From contig CBIHOF010000006.1 in the NCBI GenBank assembly GCA_966211955.1, positions 62,001-126,000 on the forward strand: a stretch of DNA of 64,000 nt, read 5' to 3'. Origin of the DNA: Albitalea sp966211955. GTDB lineage: Bacteria > Pseudomonadota > Gammaproteobacteria > Burkholderiales > Burkholderiaceae_C. Below the pieces are notes generated by a model that made no database searches, was not told where the DNA came from, and worked only from the letters and a program-made list of their open reading frames with translations. Below are positions 24,235 to 32,490 of the stretch, one piece after another (within the stretch, counting starts at the first letter, position 1; every line of letters begins with the position of its first letter). The position numbers were made by a program, and so were the translations under genes.

Positions 24235-25131
24235 GTGGCTTGGTTCGAAGGGTTCGACGCAGGGTTCCATGAGGTCAACGGCGTGCAGGTCTTCGCGCGC
24301 ACCGGCGGCCGCCGAAACGGCGCGCCGCTCTTGCTGCTGCACGGCTTCCCGCAGACGCATGCCATCTGGCACCGCGTGGCGCAGCGCCTGGCCGACCGCT
24401 TCTTCCTCGTGATGCCCGACCTGCGCGGCTACGGCGACTCGTCCAAGCCTGACGGCCTCGACGATCACTTCAACTACAGCAAGCGCGCGATGGCGGCCGA
24501 CATGGCGGCGCTGATGCATTCGCTCGGCCACGAGCGCTATGGCGTCGTCGGGCACGACCGCGGCGGGCGCGTCGCGCATCGGCTGGCGCTCGACCAGTCG
24601 GCGGCGGTGAGCCGGCTGATGGTGATCGACATCGCGCCCACGCTGGACATGTACGACGCGACCGACATGCGCTTCGCGCGCTACTACTACCACTGGTTCC
24701 ACCTCATCCAGCCCGCGCCGCTGCCCGAGAAGATGATCGGCGGCGACCCGGCCTTCTACCTGCACTGGAAGCTCGGCGGCTGGGGCTCCGGCGGCACGTC
24801 ATTCATCGAGCCGGACGCAATGGCCGAGTACCGCCGATGCTTCTGCCGCACCGAAGCCATCCACGCCGCCTGTGAAGACTATCGCGCGTCGGCAGGCATC
24901 GACCTCGACCATGACCGCGCCTCGCGCGAGCGCGGCCAGAAAGTGGCCTGCGACATGCGGCTCCTGTGGGGCTCGCGCGGCATCGTCGCCGCGCTGTTCG
25001 ACCCCATCGCGCTGTGGCAGGCGCAATGCAGCGGCCACGTGAGCGGACGTGCCGTGGAGGCGGGCCACTTCATTCCCGAAGAGCTGCATGAGCTCACGGC
25101 CGGCGAGATCACTGAATTCATGAGCTCGTAG
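24235..25131 (+). CDS. Haloacetate dehalogenase-like alpha/beta hydrolase
   Basis: A 298-residue hydrolase with an aspartate nucleophile: D108 in GHDRGG replaces the serine of esterases, as in fluoroacetate dehalogenase and epoxide hydrolases. R109 and R112, the carboxylate-binding arginines of fluoroacetate dehalogenase, are present; so are H153-W154 (YYHWFHL) and a matching tyrosine (Y216), which form its halide pocket. H278 in EAGHFIPEE is the base. QPAPLPEKMIGGDP is also typical. Defluorination or dechlorination of haloacetates is therefore plausible, but untested. The start is GTG at 24235 with AAAGGAG upstream. It follows the exporter operon by 75 bases and may be separate. Confidence 0.85.
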   Translation: MAWFEGFDAGFHEVNGVQVFARTGGRRNGAPLLLLHGFPQTHAIWHRVAQRLADRFFLVMPDLRGYGDSSKPDGLDDHFNYSKRAMAADMAALMHSLGHERYGVVGHDRGGRVAHRLALDQSAAVSRLMVIDIAPTLDMYDATDMRFARYYYHWFHLIQPAPLPEKMIGGDPAFYLHWKLGGWGSGGTSFIEPDAMAEYRRCFCRTEAIHAACEDYRASAGIDLDHDRASRERGQKVACDMRLLWGSRGIVAALFDPIALWQAQCSGHVSGRAVEAGHFIPEELHELTAGEITEFMSS

Positions 25132-25249
25132 GACCCAATCACCCAGCGTTGCCACAACTTGCAGACAGCGCGCCGCTGCCTCTCTAGCATGGTCCGACGT
25201 TGTTCCCGCGACCGGGAGCTGTCTTGTCCCCTTCACAGAGGAATCGACC

Positions 25250-25774
25250 ATGAGAACCACACGATCGACGCTTGCAATGCTCATCGCGACCGCGTTTGCG
25301 GGCGCCACGCTGAGCGGCGCCGCCCTTGCCCAGACCTCGGCCACCACGCCGGCCGGTGCATCGCCCAACAAGCCTGAGGCGACCACCGCCGCCTCGCCCG
25401 CATCCAGCCCCGAATCGCGAGCCGACGTGAAGGCGCAGGCCAAGGCGGCCAACCGTGCCGGCGAAATCCCGAAGGGCGAGGCGCTGAGCAGCACGTCGCA
25501 CCCGAAGGGCGGCGCCGTCGAGCCGCGCTCGGGCGCCGGTGAAAGCCGCGCCGAGGTCAAGAGCGAGGCCCGCGATGCCGCGCATTCGGGCGAGATCGTC
25601 AAGGGCGAAGCCGGTGTGAGCGCGAAGCACCGCAAGGGCGGCGCCGTGGGCGACAAGCAGGCCGATGCCGGCGCCGCCGCGCCCAGCCGCGCCGATGTGA
25701 AGAGTGAAGCGCGCGATGCCAGCAAGTCGGGCGACATCGTCAAGGGCGAGGCGGACGTCAAGATCAAGCCCTGA
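25250..25774 (+). CDS. Secreted protein with three tandem DUF4148-like repeats
   Basis: A 174-residue exported protein with a signal peptide (about 1-27, ending ALAQ). Residues 56-90, 99-133 and 146-174 are three copies of one unit. Each begins SRADVK or SRAEVK, continues with an alanine/lysine/arginine helix, and ends GEI-KGEA; the first two also end KGGAV. The opening SRADVKxEA pattern resembles DUF4148, a short secreted domain common in Burkholderiales that usually occurs once. The mature protein is highly charged and probably helical or disordered. The ATG at 25250 has AGAGGAA upstream. Function unknown. Confidence 0.85.
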   Translation: MRTTRSTLAMLIATAFAGATLSGAALAQTSATTPAGASPNKPEATTAASPASSPESRADVKAQAKAANRAGEIPKGEALSSTSHPKGGAVEPRSGAGESRAEVKSEARDAAHSGEIVKGEAGVSAKHRKGGAVGDKQADAGAAAPSRADVKSEARDASKSGDIVKGEADVKIKP

Positions 25775-25831
25775 AACGCCTGATCCACTGACGGCATCGG
25801 CGGAGCGCTCGGCGCCTGCCAGCACCCCGAA

Positions 25832-25859
25832 GGATTGCCGGGCAAACCCCCGGCAATCC
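25832..25859 (+). terminator. Hairpin downstream of the repeat protein gene
   Basis: GGATTGCCGGG (25832-25842) pairs perfectly with CCCGGCAATCC (25849-25859) around a 6-base loop. Only two U follow, so it may be a weak terminator or a 3' mRNA stabiliser. Confidence 0.55.
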
Positions 25860-25920
25860 GGTTCATTGCCGCGTGCTTCGCGCGGCTACCATCCCTGCCA
25901 GACTCATCGGGGGATGGACC

Positions 25921-27555
25921 GTGCCTGCCTGGCTCCTCAAGCTCAACGAACAATTCCCGATCCGCTACATGGTGTGGCTGATCTGCGCGGTCGGCTTCCT
26001 GCTCAGCGCCTTCACCTGGGTGGCGTTTCATACCGGCGGGGCGGTCGCGCTGCTCTTCCTCTTCCTCGTGGGCCTGGGCATTCGCGACACGCGGCAGACC
26101 CGGCATTCCGTGCTGCGCAACTACCCGGTGATCGGGCACCTGCGCTTCCTGCTCGAATTCATCCGCCCCGAGATCCGCCAGTACTTCATCGAGGGCGACA
26201 ACGAGGCTGCCCCCTTCTCGCGCCAGCAGCGCTCGCTCGTCTACCAGCGCGCCAAGGGGGAGCAGGACAAGCGGCCCTTCGGCACGCAGATGGACGTGGG
26301 CGCGCTTGGCTACGAGTGGATCAACCATTCGCTCGTGCCCACTCACCTGCCGTCACACGACTTCCGCGTGCTGATCGGCGAAGGCCGCGCGCAGCCCTAC
26401 AGCGCGAGCGTGTTCAACATCTCGGCGATGAGCTTTGGCGCGCTGTCGGCCAATGCCATCCTTGCGCTCAACCAGGGCGCCAAGCGTGGCGGCTTCGCGC
26501 ACGACACAGGTGAAGGCTCCATCAGCCGCTACCACCGCGAACACGGCGGCGACCTGATCTGGGAAATCGGCTCGGGCTACTTCGGCTGCCGCAATGCCGA
26601 CGGCAGCTTCAACGAGGAGCGATTCGCCATCAACGCCCGCGACCCGCAGGTGAAGATGATCGAGCTCAAGCTGAGCCAGGGTGCCAAGCCGGGCCATGGT
26701 GGCGTGCTGCCGGGCCCGAAGGTCACGCCCGAGATCGCCGAGGCGCGCGGCGTGGCGGTGTGGGAAGACTGCATTTCGCCGGCGAGCCACAGCGCGTTCT
26801 CGACGCCCGTGGGCATGATGAACTTCATCGCCAGGCTGCGCGAGCTGTCGGGCGGCAAGCCGGTCGGATTCAAGCTGTGCATCGGCCACCCGTGGGAATG
26901 GTTCGCCATCGCCAAGGCCATGCTCGAGACCGGCATCACGCCGGATTTCATCGTGGTGGATGGTGCCGAAGGCGGCACCGGTGCGGCGCCGCTGGAATTC
27001 ACCGACCACGTCGGCGCGCCGCTGCAGGAAGGCCTGCTGCTGGTGCACAACACCCTCACCGGGCTGAACCTGCGCGACCAGATCAAGCTGGGCTGTGCGG
27101 GCAAGGTCGTGAGCGCCTTCGACGTGGCGCGGATGATGGCGCTGGGCGCCGACTGGTGCAACGCGGCGCGCGGCTTCATGTTTGCGCTTGGCTGCATCCA
27201 GGCGCAGTCCTGCCACACCGGCCACTGCCCGACCGGCGTGACCACGCAGGACGCGGTGCGGCAGAAGGCGCTGCACGTGCCGGCCAAGTCCGAACGCGTG
27301 TACCAGTTCCACGAGAACACGCTCAAGGCCCTGAAGGAGCTGGTGCAGGCCGCGGGCCTCACGCACCCGGGCGAGGTGACCGCATCGCACATCGTGCGTC
27401 GAACCAGCGACCACGGCGTGAAGCTCCTGGCCAACCTGCTGCCCTTCGTGCGGCCGGGCGCACTGCTCGACGACGACATGCCGCATGCGGTGTTCCGCCT
27501 GTACTGGCCCATGGCCAGCGCGCACAGCTTCGCTGCCACGCCCGCCGCAGTCTGA
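25921..27555 (+). CDS. Membrane-anchored FMN/Fe-S glutamate-synthase-like protein
   Basis: A 544-residue protein with two N-terminal membrane spans (about residues 15-50) and then the FMN-binding TIM barrel of the glutamate synthase large subunit. Barrel signatures include NISAMSFGALSANAI, GEGSISRYH, GAKPGHGGVLPGPKV, FIVVDGAEGGTGAAPLEF and ALGADWCNAARGFMFALG. The cysteine pattern C-x5-C-x4-C in CIQAQSCHTGHCPTGV matches the [3Fe-4S] site of GltB. There is no amidotransferase domain and no partner small subunit. Such stand-alone proteins are widespread, but their reaction is not established. GTG at 25921 is chosen because GGGGGA lies just upstream. Confidence 0.85.
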   Translation: MPAWLLKLNEQFPIRYMVWLICAVGFLLSAFTWVAFHTGGAVALLFLFLVGLGIRDTRQTRHSVLRNYPVIGHLRFLLEFIRPEIRQYFIEGDNEAAPFSRQQRSLVYQRAKGEQDKRPFGTQMDVGALGYEWINHSLVPTHLPSHDFRVLIGEGRAQPYSASVFNISAMSFGALSANAILALNQGAKRGGFAHDTGEGSISRYHREHGGDLIWEIGSGYFGCRNADGSFNEERFAINARDPQVKMIELKLSQGAKPGHGGVLPGPKVTPEIAEARGVAVWEDCISPASHSAFSTPVGMMNFIARLRELSGGKPVGFKLCIGHPWEWFAIAKAMLETGITPDFIVVDGAEGGTGAAPLEFTDHVGAPLQEGLLLVHNTLTGLNLRDQIKLGCAGKVVSAFDVARMMALGADWCNAARGFMFALGCIQAQSCHTGHCPTGVTTQDAVRQKALHVPAKSERVYQFHENTLKALKELVQAAGLTHPGEVTASHIVRRTSDHGVKLLANLLPFVRPGALLDDDMPHAVFRLYWPMASAHSFAATPAAV

Positions 27556-27584
27556 GCGGTTCCCCCCTGAAACGCGGGGTCGCC

Positions 27585-27616
27585 CGCCACGCACCCCGAC
27601 TCGGGGGAGTGTGGCG
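27585..27616 (+). terminator. Hairpin after the glutamate-synthase-like gene
   Basis: The arms at 27585-27599 and 27602-27616 are complementary with one bulge (CGCCAC against GTGGCG, CCCCGA against CGGGG). It lies 30 bases past the stop codon. No U-tract follows; it is probably a 3' end stem. Confidence 0.45.
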
Positions 27617-27674
27617 CGGCGATCGCACTGGAAGAATCCGCGACACTTTCAGCGACGAACGGGTCTGGCGCTTC

Positions 27675-28319
27675 ATGAGTTCTGTGGTGTTGATGCATGC
27701 GGATATGAAGCTGGCCCAGGGCCTGCGCGACGAGATCTCCGCCGCGCCCGGCCTGGAAGTGACGGCCATTGCCGACAGCCTGCCCAGCTTGCGCGAAGCC
27801 TTCCGCGAGGGCCTGCCCGATCTCCTCATCGTGGACCTGATGCTGCCGCCCACGCACCTCAAGTCGCTGCTGCAAAGCCTGCGCGGCCAGGGCAGCTTCG
27901 GCCAACCGCTCATCCTTGCGCTGGCGGTCTCGGTGGACGACGCACGGCTGATGGATGCACTGCGCCACGGCGCCGACGGCTACTACGCGCACGCACGGCC
28001 GACTGCGACGCTGGTGGCGGCCATCGAGCAGCTGATGCGCGGCGAATCGAGCATGTCGCCGCAGATCGCCCGCCAGGTGAGGAAGCACTTCGACGGGGCC
28101 GAGTGGGCGTTGAGCGACTTCATGCCCGACACCCACAACCCGATGCGGATGACCGAGACCGACAGGCTGTTGCTGCAGTGGACGTCCGAGGGCTATCTGC
28201 CCAACGAAGTGGCACGTGGCCTGCAGCTCACGGCGCAGGCGGTGGGGGTTCGCATTCGCAACATCTACCGCAAGCTGCAGTTCGACCTGCGGGCTGGCGC
28301 AATGTCGATGGCGGCTTAG
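27675..28319 (+). CDS. LuxR/NarL-type response regulator with atypical receiver
   Basis: A 214-residue two-domain regulator. The receiver (about 1-120) keeps the phosphate-accepting aspartate D54 in LIVDLMLPP. It has only one acidic residue at the start (D10), and it lacks the invariant lysine: where GA-GYLLK is usual it reads GADGYYAHARP. The C-terminal helix-turn-helix (about 157-202, TETDRLLLQWTSEGYLPNEV, then VGVRIRNIYRKL) is of the LuxR type but also divergent. No sensor kinase is adjacent. Phosphorylation-independent or altered control is likely. The ATG at 27675 is where receiver homology begins. Confidence 0.82.
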   Translation: MSSVVLMHADMKLAQGLRDEISAAPGLEVTAIADSLPSLREAFREGLPDLLIVDLMLPPTHLKSLLQSLRGQGSFGQPLILALAVSVDDARLMDALRHGADGYYAHARPTATLVAAIEQLMRGESSMSPQIARQVRKHFDGAEWALSDFMPDTHNPMRMTETDRLLLQWTSEGYLPNEVARGLQLTAQAVGVRIRNIYRKLQFDLRAGAMSMAA

Positions 28320-28377
28320 AGGCGCAGGCACCCAACCGACGGCGGTCCGCGAACCGCCAACGGCCCCCAAAAGCCGA

Positions 28378-28995
28378 TCAAGCCACCGGCGGCGCCGTGT
28401 CGATAAAGCTCTGCCGCTGCGACAACTTCTCGAACAGCTTCGCCAGGTTCGGATGATTGGCACGCCAATCGATCTCGGCGAAACGGAAGTCCAGGTAGCC
28501 CAGCGCACAGCCCACCGCGATGTCCGACAGCGAGAAGTGGATGCCCGAGCAGAAGGGCTTGTCGCCCAGGCCCTTGCTCATCGCGATGAGCGCCATGTTG
28601 ACCTTGGTCATCTGGCGGTCGACCCAGGCGGGGCTGCGCTGTGCTTCGGTGCGGCCGGCCCAGGTGTTCTCAAGCCGGGCCAGGATGGACGCATCGCACA
28701 GGCCGTCGGCCAGCGCTTCCCAGGTACGCACTTCCGCGCGTTCGCGGCCGCGCTCAGGAATGAGCCGGCCCACCGGCGATAGCGTATCCACGTACTCGAC
28801 GATGACCCGCGAATCGAACACTGCCTCGCCGCCTTCCATGACCAGCACCGGTACCTTGCCGAGCGGGTTCGAATGGAGGATGTGGTCTCGCGCCCAGACG
28901 TCTTCTTGTTCCAGCTGGTAATCCAGCCGTTTTTCTGCCATCACGATGCGCACCTTGCGCACGTAGGGGCTGAGGAGCGAGCCGATGAGTTTCAT
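28378..28995 (-). CDS. Glutathione S-transferase family protein (YibF-like)
   Basis: A 205-residue GST. The thioredoxin-fold half (residues 1-80) shows SPYVRKVRIVMAEK, NPLGKVPVLV with the cis-proline, and a glutathione-contacting DSRVIVEYVD. The helical half follows, with the N-capping motif in FSLSDIAVGCALGYLD. It resembles E. coli YibF in length and layout. A detoxification role is likely, but the substrate is unknown. The gene is monocistronic and convergent with the response regulator. Confidence 0.88.
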   Translation of the reverse strand: MKLIGSLLSPYVRKVRIVMAEKRLDYQLEQEDVWARDHILHSNPLGKVPVLVMEGGEAVFDSRVIVEYVDTLSPVGRLIPERGRERAEVRTWEALADGLCDASILARLENTWAGRTEAQRSPAWVDRQMTKVNMALIAMSKGLGDKPFCSGIHFSLSDIAVGCALGYLDFRFAEIDWRANHPNLAKLFEKLSQRQSFIDTAPPVA

Positions 28996-29094
28996 TGTGG
29001 AAGGTCCCTGTTGCGATCGATTCTAGCGAAGGGCGGTGGTAGAGTTTGTCGAGGGAGGAAGCCCGCCATCGTCCAAGCGGCGGGCAAGAACACA

Positions 29095-30300
29095 ATGACC
29101 ACATCGTCATGGAATGCCTCGGCCGCCACCGAGCCGAGCTTCGATCCGCAAGCCACGCCCGCCGAGCGCACGCTCGACATCCGCTTCACGGGTTCGGGCA
29201 GCGAATACTTCCGCATCTGGATCGTCAATCTCCTGTTGACCATCGTCACGCTCAGCCTGTACCACCCATGGGCCAAGGTGAGGCGGCTGCGCTACTTCTA
29301 CGGCAACACGCTCGTCGATGGGCACGCGCTGGATTTCCACGGCAATCCCTGGAAGATGCTGCGCGGCTACCTGCTCGTGGGCGCCATGGTGCTGCTGTAT
29401 TCCGTGGCCGGCAAGTTCTCGCCGGTGGCGGGGCTCGTCGCCTTCCTCATCGTGGCCGCCATCTGGCCGGCGCTGTTCAAGGCATCCATGCAGTTCCGCA
29501 TGGGCAACACCAGCTGGCGCGGGCTGCGCTTGCGCTTCAAGGGCAGCACGGCCGGCGCGTACCGGGCGATGCTGCCGCTCTTCCTGCCGGGCCTCGTGGT
29601 GCTGGTGATGGTGCTGGGCGTGCCCGACCCGACGCAACCGCCGTCGTGGTACCTGCCGTCCTTCCTCGGCGCAATGCTTGTTGCCTTCCTGTTCATGCCA
29701 TGGCTCTTGTGGTCGCTCAAGAAGTACCAGCACGAGCACTATGCGCTCGGCCAGGTGCAGACGTGCTTCAAGGCGCGCGTGTCGTCGTTCTACGGCGTGT
29801 TCCTGCAGACCTTCGGCGTCACGCTGCTGGCGGGCGTCGTCATGGCGGTGGTCATCGCCGTGCTCGCCGTGATCGGTGCGGCGACCGTCATGCTCGGCGG
29901 CAAGGACATGGCCCGCAATCCGGTGGCGGCCATCATGGCCGGGCTCTTCGTCGGTGTGATCATGATGCTGGTCATGCAGCTCCTGCCGCGGCCCTTCTTC
30001 GAGTCGCGTCTGCAGAACCTGGTGTGGGGCAAGACGGCCGCGGCGCAGCTGCAATTCAAGAGCGCGCTTCGCTTCGGGCCCTTCTTCTGGCTGACGGTCA
30101 AGAACTGGTTCCTGATGGTCTTCACCATCGGCCTGTACTGGCCCTTCGCGCGCGTCGCGCTGGCTCGCATGCGACTCGAGGCGGTATCGCTCGCGACCAC
30201 GCTCGATCTTGACCAGCTGCACGAGCACCTGCGCCTGGCCGATGGCGACGCCGCCGGTGATGCGGCGGGTGATCTCTTCGGCATCGACATCGGGCTGTGA
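29095..30300 (+). CDS. DUF898 (YjgN family) multi-pass membrane protein
   Basis: A 401-residue inner-membrane protein with about seven spans. The family signatures are FTGSGSEYFRIWIVNLLLTI near the N terminus, LYHPWAKVRRLRYFYGNT, and the late repeat TIGLYWPFARVALARMRLE, which mirrors the LSLYHPWAKVRRLRY segment and suggests an internal duplication. E. coli YjgN is the named relative; no function is known. It is followed after seven bases by an M48 peptidase gene, a frequent pairing that suggests a joint role in membrane-protein quality control or processing. Confidence 0.88.
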   Translation: MTTSSWNASAATEPSFDPQATPAERTLDIRFTGSGSEYFRIWIVNLLLTIVTLSLYHPWAKVRRLRYFYGNTLVDGHALDFHGNPWKMLRGYLLVGAMVLLYSVAGKFSPVAGLVAFLIVAAIWPALFKASMQFRMGNTSWRGLRLRFKGSTAGAYRAMLPLFLPGLVVLVMVLGVPDPTQPPSWYLPSFLGAMLVAFLFMPWLLWSLKKYQHEHYALGQVQTCFKARVSSFYGVFLQTFGVTLLAGVVMAVVIAVLAVIGAATVMLGGKDMARNPVAAIMAGLFVGVIMMLVMQLLPRPFFESRLQNLVWGKTAAAQLQFKSALRFGPFFWLTVKNWFLMVFTIGLYWPFARVALARMRLEAVSLATTLDLDQLHEHLRLADGDAAGDAAGDLFGIDIGL

Positions 30301-30307
30301 CGCGCGC

Positions 30308-31465
30308 GTGACTCACGACGCCCCCGTGCCTGCCGCATCGACAAGCGGCATCGACGCCGAGTACTTCGATGGCCGCGTCGCGCGAGCCCATCCGGTGCGC
30401 TTGCGCCTGGACGGCCAGATGCTGGTGATTGAAGGCGCGGGCGTCGGCGATGGCCTGATCCGCAGCGTGCCCTGCATCGAGGTGGTGTGGCCTGAACGAA
30501 CCCGCCACGGCGTGCGTGTCGCGCACCTGCGCGATGGGGCGGCCATCCAGTGCAAGGACAGCGCCGCCTGGGACGCCTGGACGCGCAGTGGCGGGCGAGG
30601 TGAATCGCTGGTGGTGAAGGCGCAGCAGAGCTGGCGCGGCGTGGCGATTTGCGTCGTCGTGCTCATCGTGGGGCTGGTTGCCGGCTACCAATGGGGCCTG
30701 CCCTGGGCCGCGCGCAAGGCGGTGGCGGTGGTGCCGCAGACGGTGGACGAAACCATCGGCGAATCGGCGCTCGCGTCCATCGACGAACACCTGATGGCGA
30801 AGAGCGAACTGCCGGCCGACCAGCAGGCGCGCATCAGCGCCGCCTTCGAGCGCGCCGTCGCCACGCTGCCTGCAGGCACGGTCCCTGCGCACCGTCTGGT
30901 GTTCCGCAAGAGCCGCATCGGCCCCAATGCCTTCGCGCTGCCCGGCGGCACGATGGTGCTGACCGACGATCTGGTCCAGCTCGTGAAGGGCGACGAGGCG
31001 GTGATCGTCGGCGTGCTCGGCCACGAACTGGGCCACCTGCGACAACGCCACGGCATGCGCATGCTGGCGCAGGTGAGCGCGCTGGGTGCCGTGTCGGCCA
31101 TGCTCTTCGGCGACTTCAACGGCCTGCTGGCCGCCGCGCCGGTGTGGCTTGGCCAGGCGAGCTATTCGCGCGATGCGGAGCGCGAGGCCGATGTGGAATC
31201 AGTGCGGCTCATGAAGGCCGCCGGCATCTCGCCCGAGGTGATGGTGCGCTTCTTCGAAGCCGTGGCGACCTACGTGCCGCCGCGTGAGGCAAATGCCAAC
31301 GCGGGCAAGCCGGGGCAGGAAGCAGCAGACGACGCGGCCTCGTCGCCGAAGCCCGATGCAAGCGAGGAGCGCCGCCGCCGACAAGGTTCCTGGCTGGGCA
31401 TTGCCATCGCATCGCATCCGGCGGACGAGGAACGGATCAGGTTTTTCCAAGAGGCGGCACGCTGA
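30308..31465 (+). CDS. Membrane-bound M48 family zinc metallopeptidase
   Basis: A 385-residue peptidase. An N-terminal cytosolic part (about 1-110) precedes one clear span (VAICVVVLIVGLVAGYQWGL). The catalytic motif HELGH is at H239-H243, with the third-ligand region SRDAEREADVESVRL. The layout resembles the Oma1/BepA-type M48 proteases. A GTG at 30308, eight bases past the yjgN-like stop, is the most likely start; no strong ribosome site is visible, so coupling to the upstream gene is probable. The product ends with an acidic/basic tail and PADEERIRFFQ, typical of the family. Confidence 0.87.
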   Translation: MTHDAPVPAASTSGIDAEYFDGRVARAHPVRLRLDGQMLVIEGAGVGDGLIRSVPCIEVVWPERTRHGVRVAHLRDGAAIQCKDSAAWDAWTRSGGRGESLVVKAQQSWRGVAICVVVLIVGLVAGYQWGLPWAARKAVAVVPQTVDETIGESALASIDEHLMAKSELPADQQARISAAFERAVATLPAGTVPAHRLVFRKSRIGPNAFALPGGTMVLTDDLVQLVKGDEAVIVGVLGHELGHLRQRHGMRMLAQVSALGAVSAMLFGDFNGLLAAAPVWLGQASYSRDAEREADVESVRLMKAAGISPEVMVRFFEAVATYVPPREANANAGKPGQEAADDAASSPKPDASEERRRRQGSWLGIAIASHPADEERIRFFQEAAR

Positions 31466-31520
31466 GCCGCGTCGCGCGCCTCGCCAACAACAACCAAGAC
31501 AGCCGATCAGGGGGGGCTGG

Positions 31521-32435
31521 ATGATGAGCAATGCGCCAAGGAAGTGGCTGGCAGTTCTGCTGAGCATCGTTGCCGCGCCGCTCGCCTTTCTGTACGTCGG
31601 ACGAGCGCGATGGGCGGGCGTGTACCTGCTCGTCGGGTTGACACTCGCTCTGTACGGGATGTTCCTCGCACCCAGCGCCGCGGTCGCGGGGGCGTTGAAC
31701 CTTGCTTTCCTCGTGGTTTGCGCCGCCCACGCCTACCGGTTGGCCAAAGGCTTCTCCGACGCGCAGGCGAGGCCTTGGTTCAGCCGTTGGTATGGCCTTG
31801 TCGGCGCGACGATGACGACAGCCGTGCTTGGCTTCGCGTTCCGTGCGTTCGCCTATGAGCCCTTCCGCCAACCGTCTGCCTCCATGCTTCCGACGATTCC
31901 GGCGACCTCTCACCTGGTCGTGCAGAAATGGGGCTTCGGCAATTACGGAAGTTTCGGGCACGCGCTCTTGCGGCGGCCGATATCCGCACCACTGGAGAGG
32001 GGCGACATCATCGTGTTCGAGTTTCCGAAGGACCGGTCGGTCAACTACGTCAAGCGGCTCGTCGGCTTGCCGGGGGACAAGGTCTCCTACCGCGGAAAGA
32101 AGTTCTTCGTGAACGACGAGGCGGCCGACCAGCGGCCTGCGGGCGAGTACGTCGACGGCGAAACTCTTGGGGCGCGCTCGCTGATGAGCGAATCCATCCT
32201 GGGACGGCAGTACACGATTCTCCTGGACCCGGGCCGAGCGGACACCGGCGCGAGGCCGCTCGACTTTCCGCTCCATGAGCAGTGCACCAACAGCCAGGAC
32301 GGACTGTCCTGCCAAGTGCCCGCGGGCCATTTCTTCGTGCTGGGCGACAACCGGGACAACAGCAACGACAGCCGATATTGGGGCTTCGTCCCGGCCGATC
32401 ACATCGTCGGCAAGCTCGTGTTCATCGGCAAGTGA
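31521..32435 (+). CDS. Signal peptidase I paralogue with extra N-terminal membrane segments
   Basis: A 304-residue S26 protease that would cleave signal peptides at the outer face of the inner membrane. The catalytic serine S121 is in PSASMLPT, the catalytic lysine K178 in NYVKRLVGLPGD, and box E reads LGDNRDNSNDSRYWG. The first 100 residues hold three or four membrane segments, starting LAVLLSIVAAPLAFLYVGRA, where standard LepB has two, so the serine is about 30 residues later than in E. coli LepB. It is not beside rnc, lepA or rpoE, the usual housekeeping neighbours, so it is probably a second signal peptidase. GGGGGG lies just upstream; ATG 31521 or 31524 may be used. Confidence 0.88.
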   Translation: MMSNAPRKWLAVLLSIVAAPLAFLYVGRARWAGVYLLVGLTLALYGMFLAPSAAVAGALNLAFLVVCAAHAYRLAKGFSDAQARPWFSRWYGLVGATMTTAVLGFAFRAFAYEPFRQPSASMLPTIPATSHLVVQKWGFGNYGSFGHALLRRPISAPLERGDIIVFEFPKDRSVNYVKRLVGLPGDKVSYRGKKFFVNDEAADQRPAGEYVDGETLGARSLMSESILGRQYTILLDPGRADTGARPLDFPLHEQCTNSQDGLSCQVPAGHFFVLGDNRDNSNDSRYWGFVPADHIVGKLVFIGK

Positions 32436-32490
32436 TGGCGTGGCGGCGATGCCGGCCGGCTTCTTCAAGAGTGCGCAGGTACGCAGTCCC

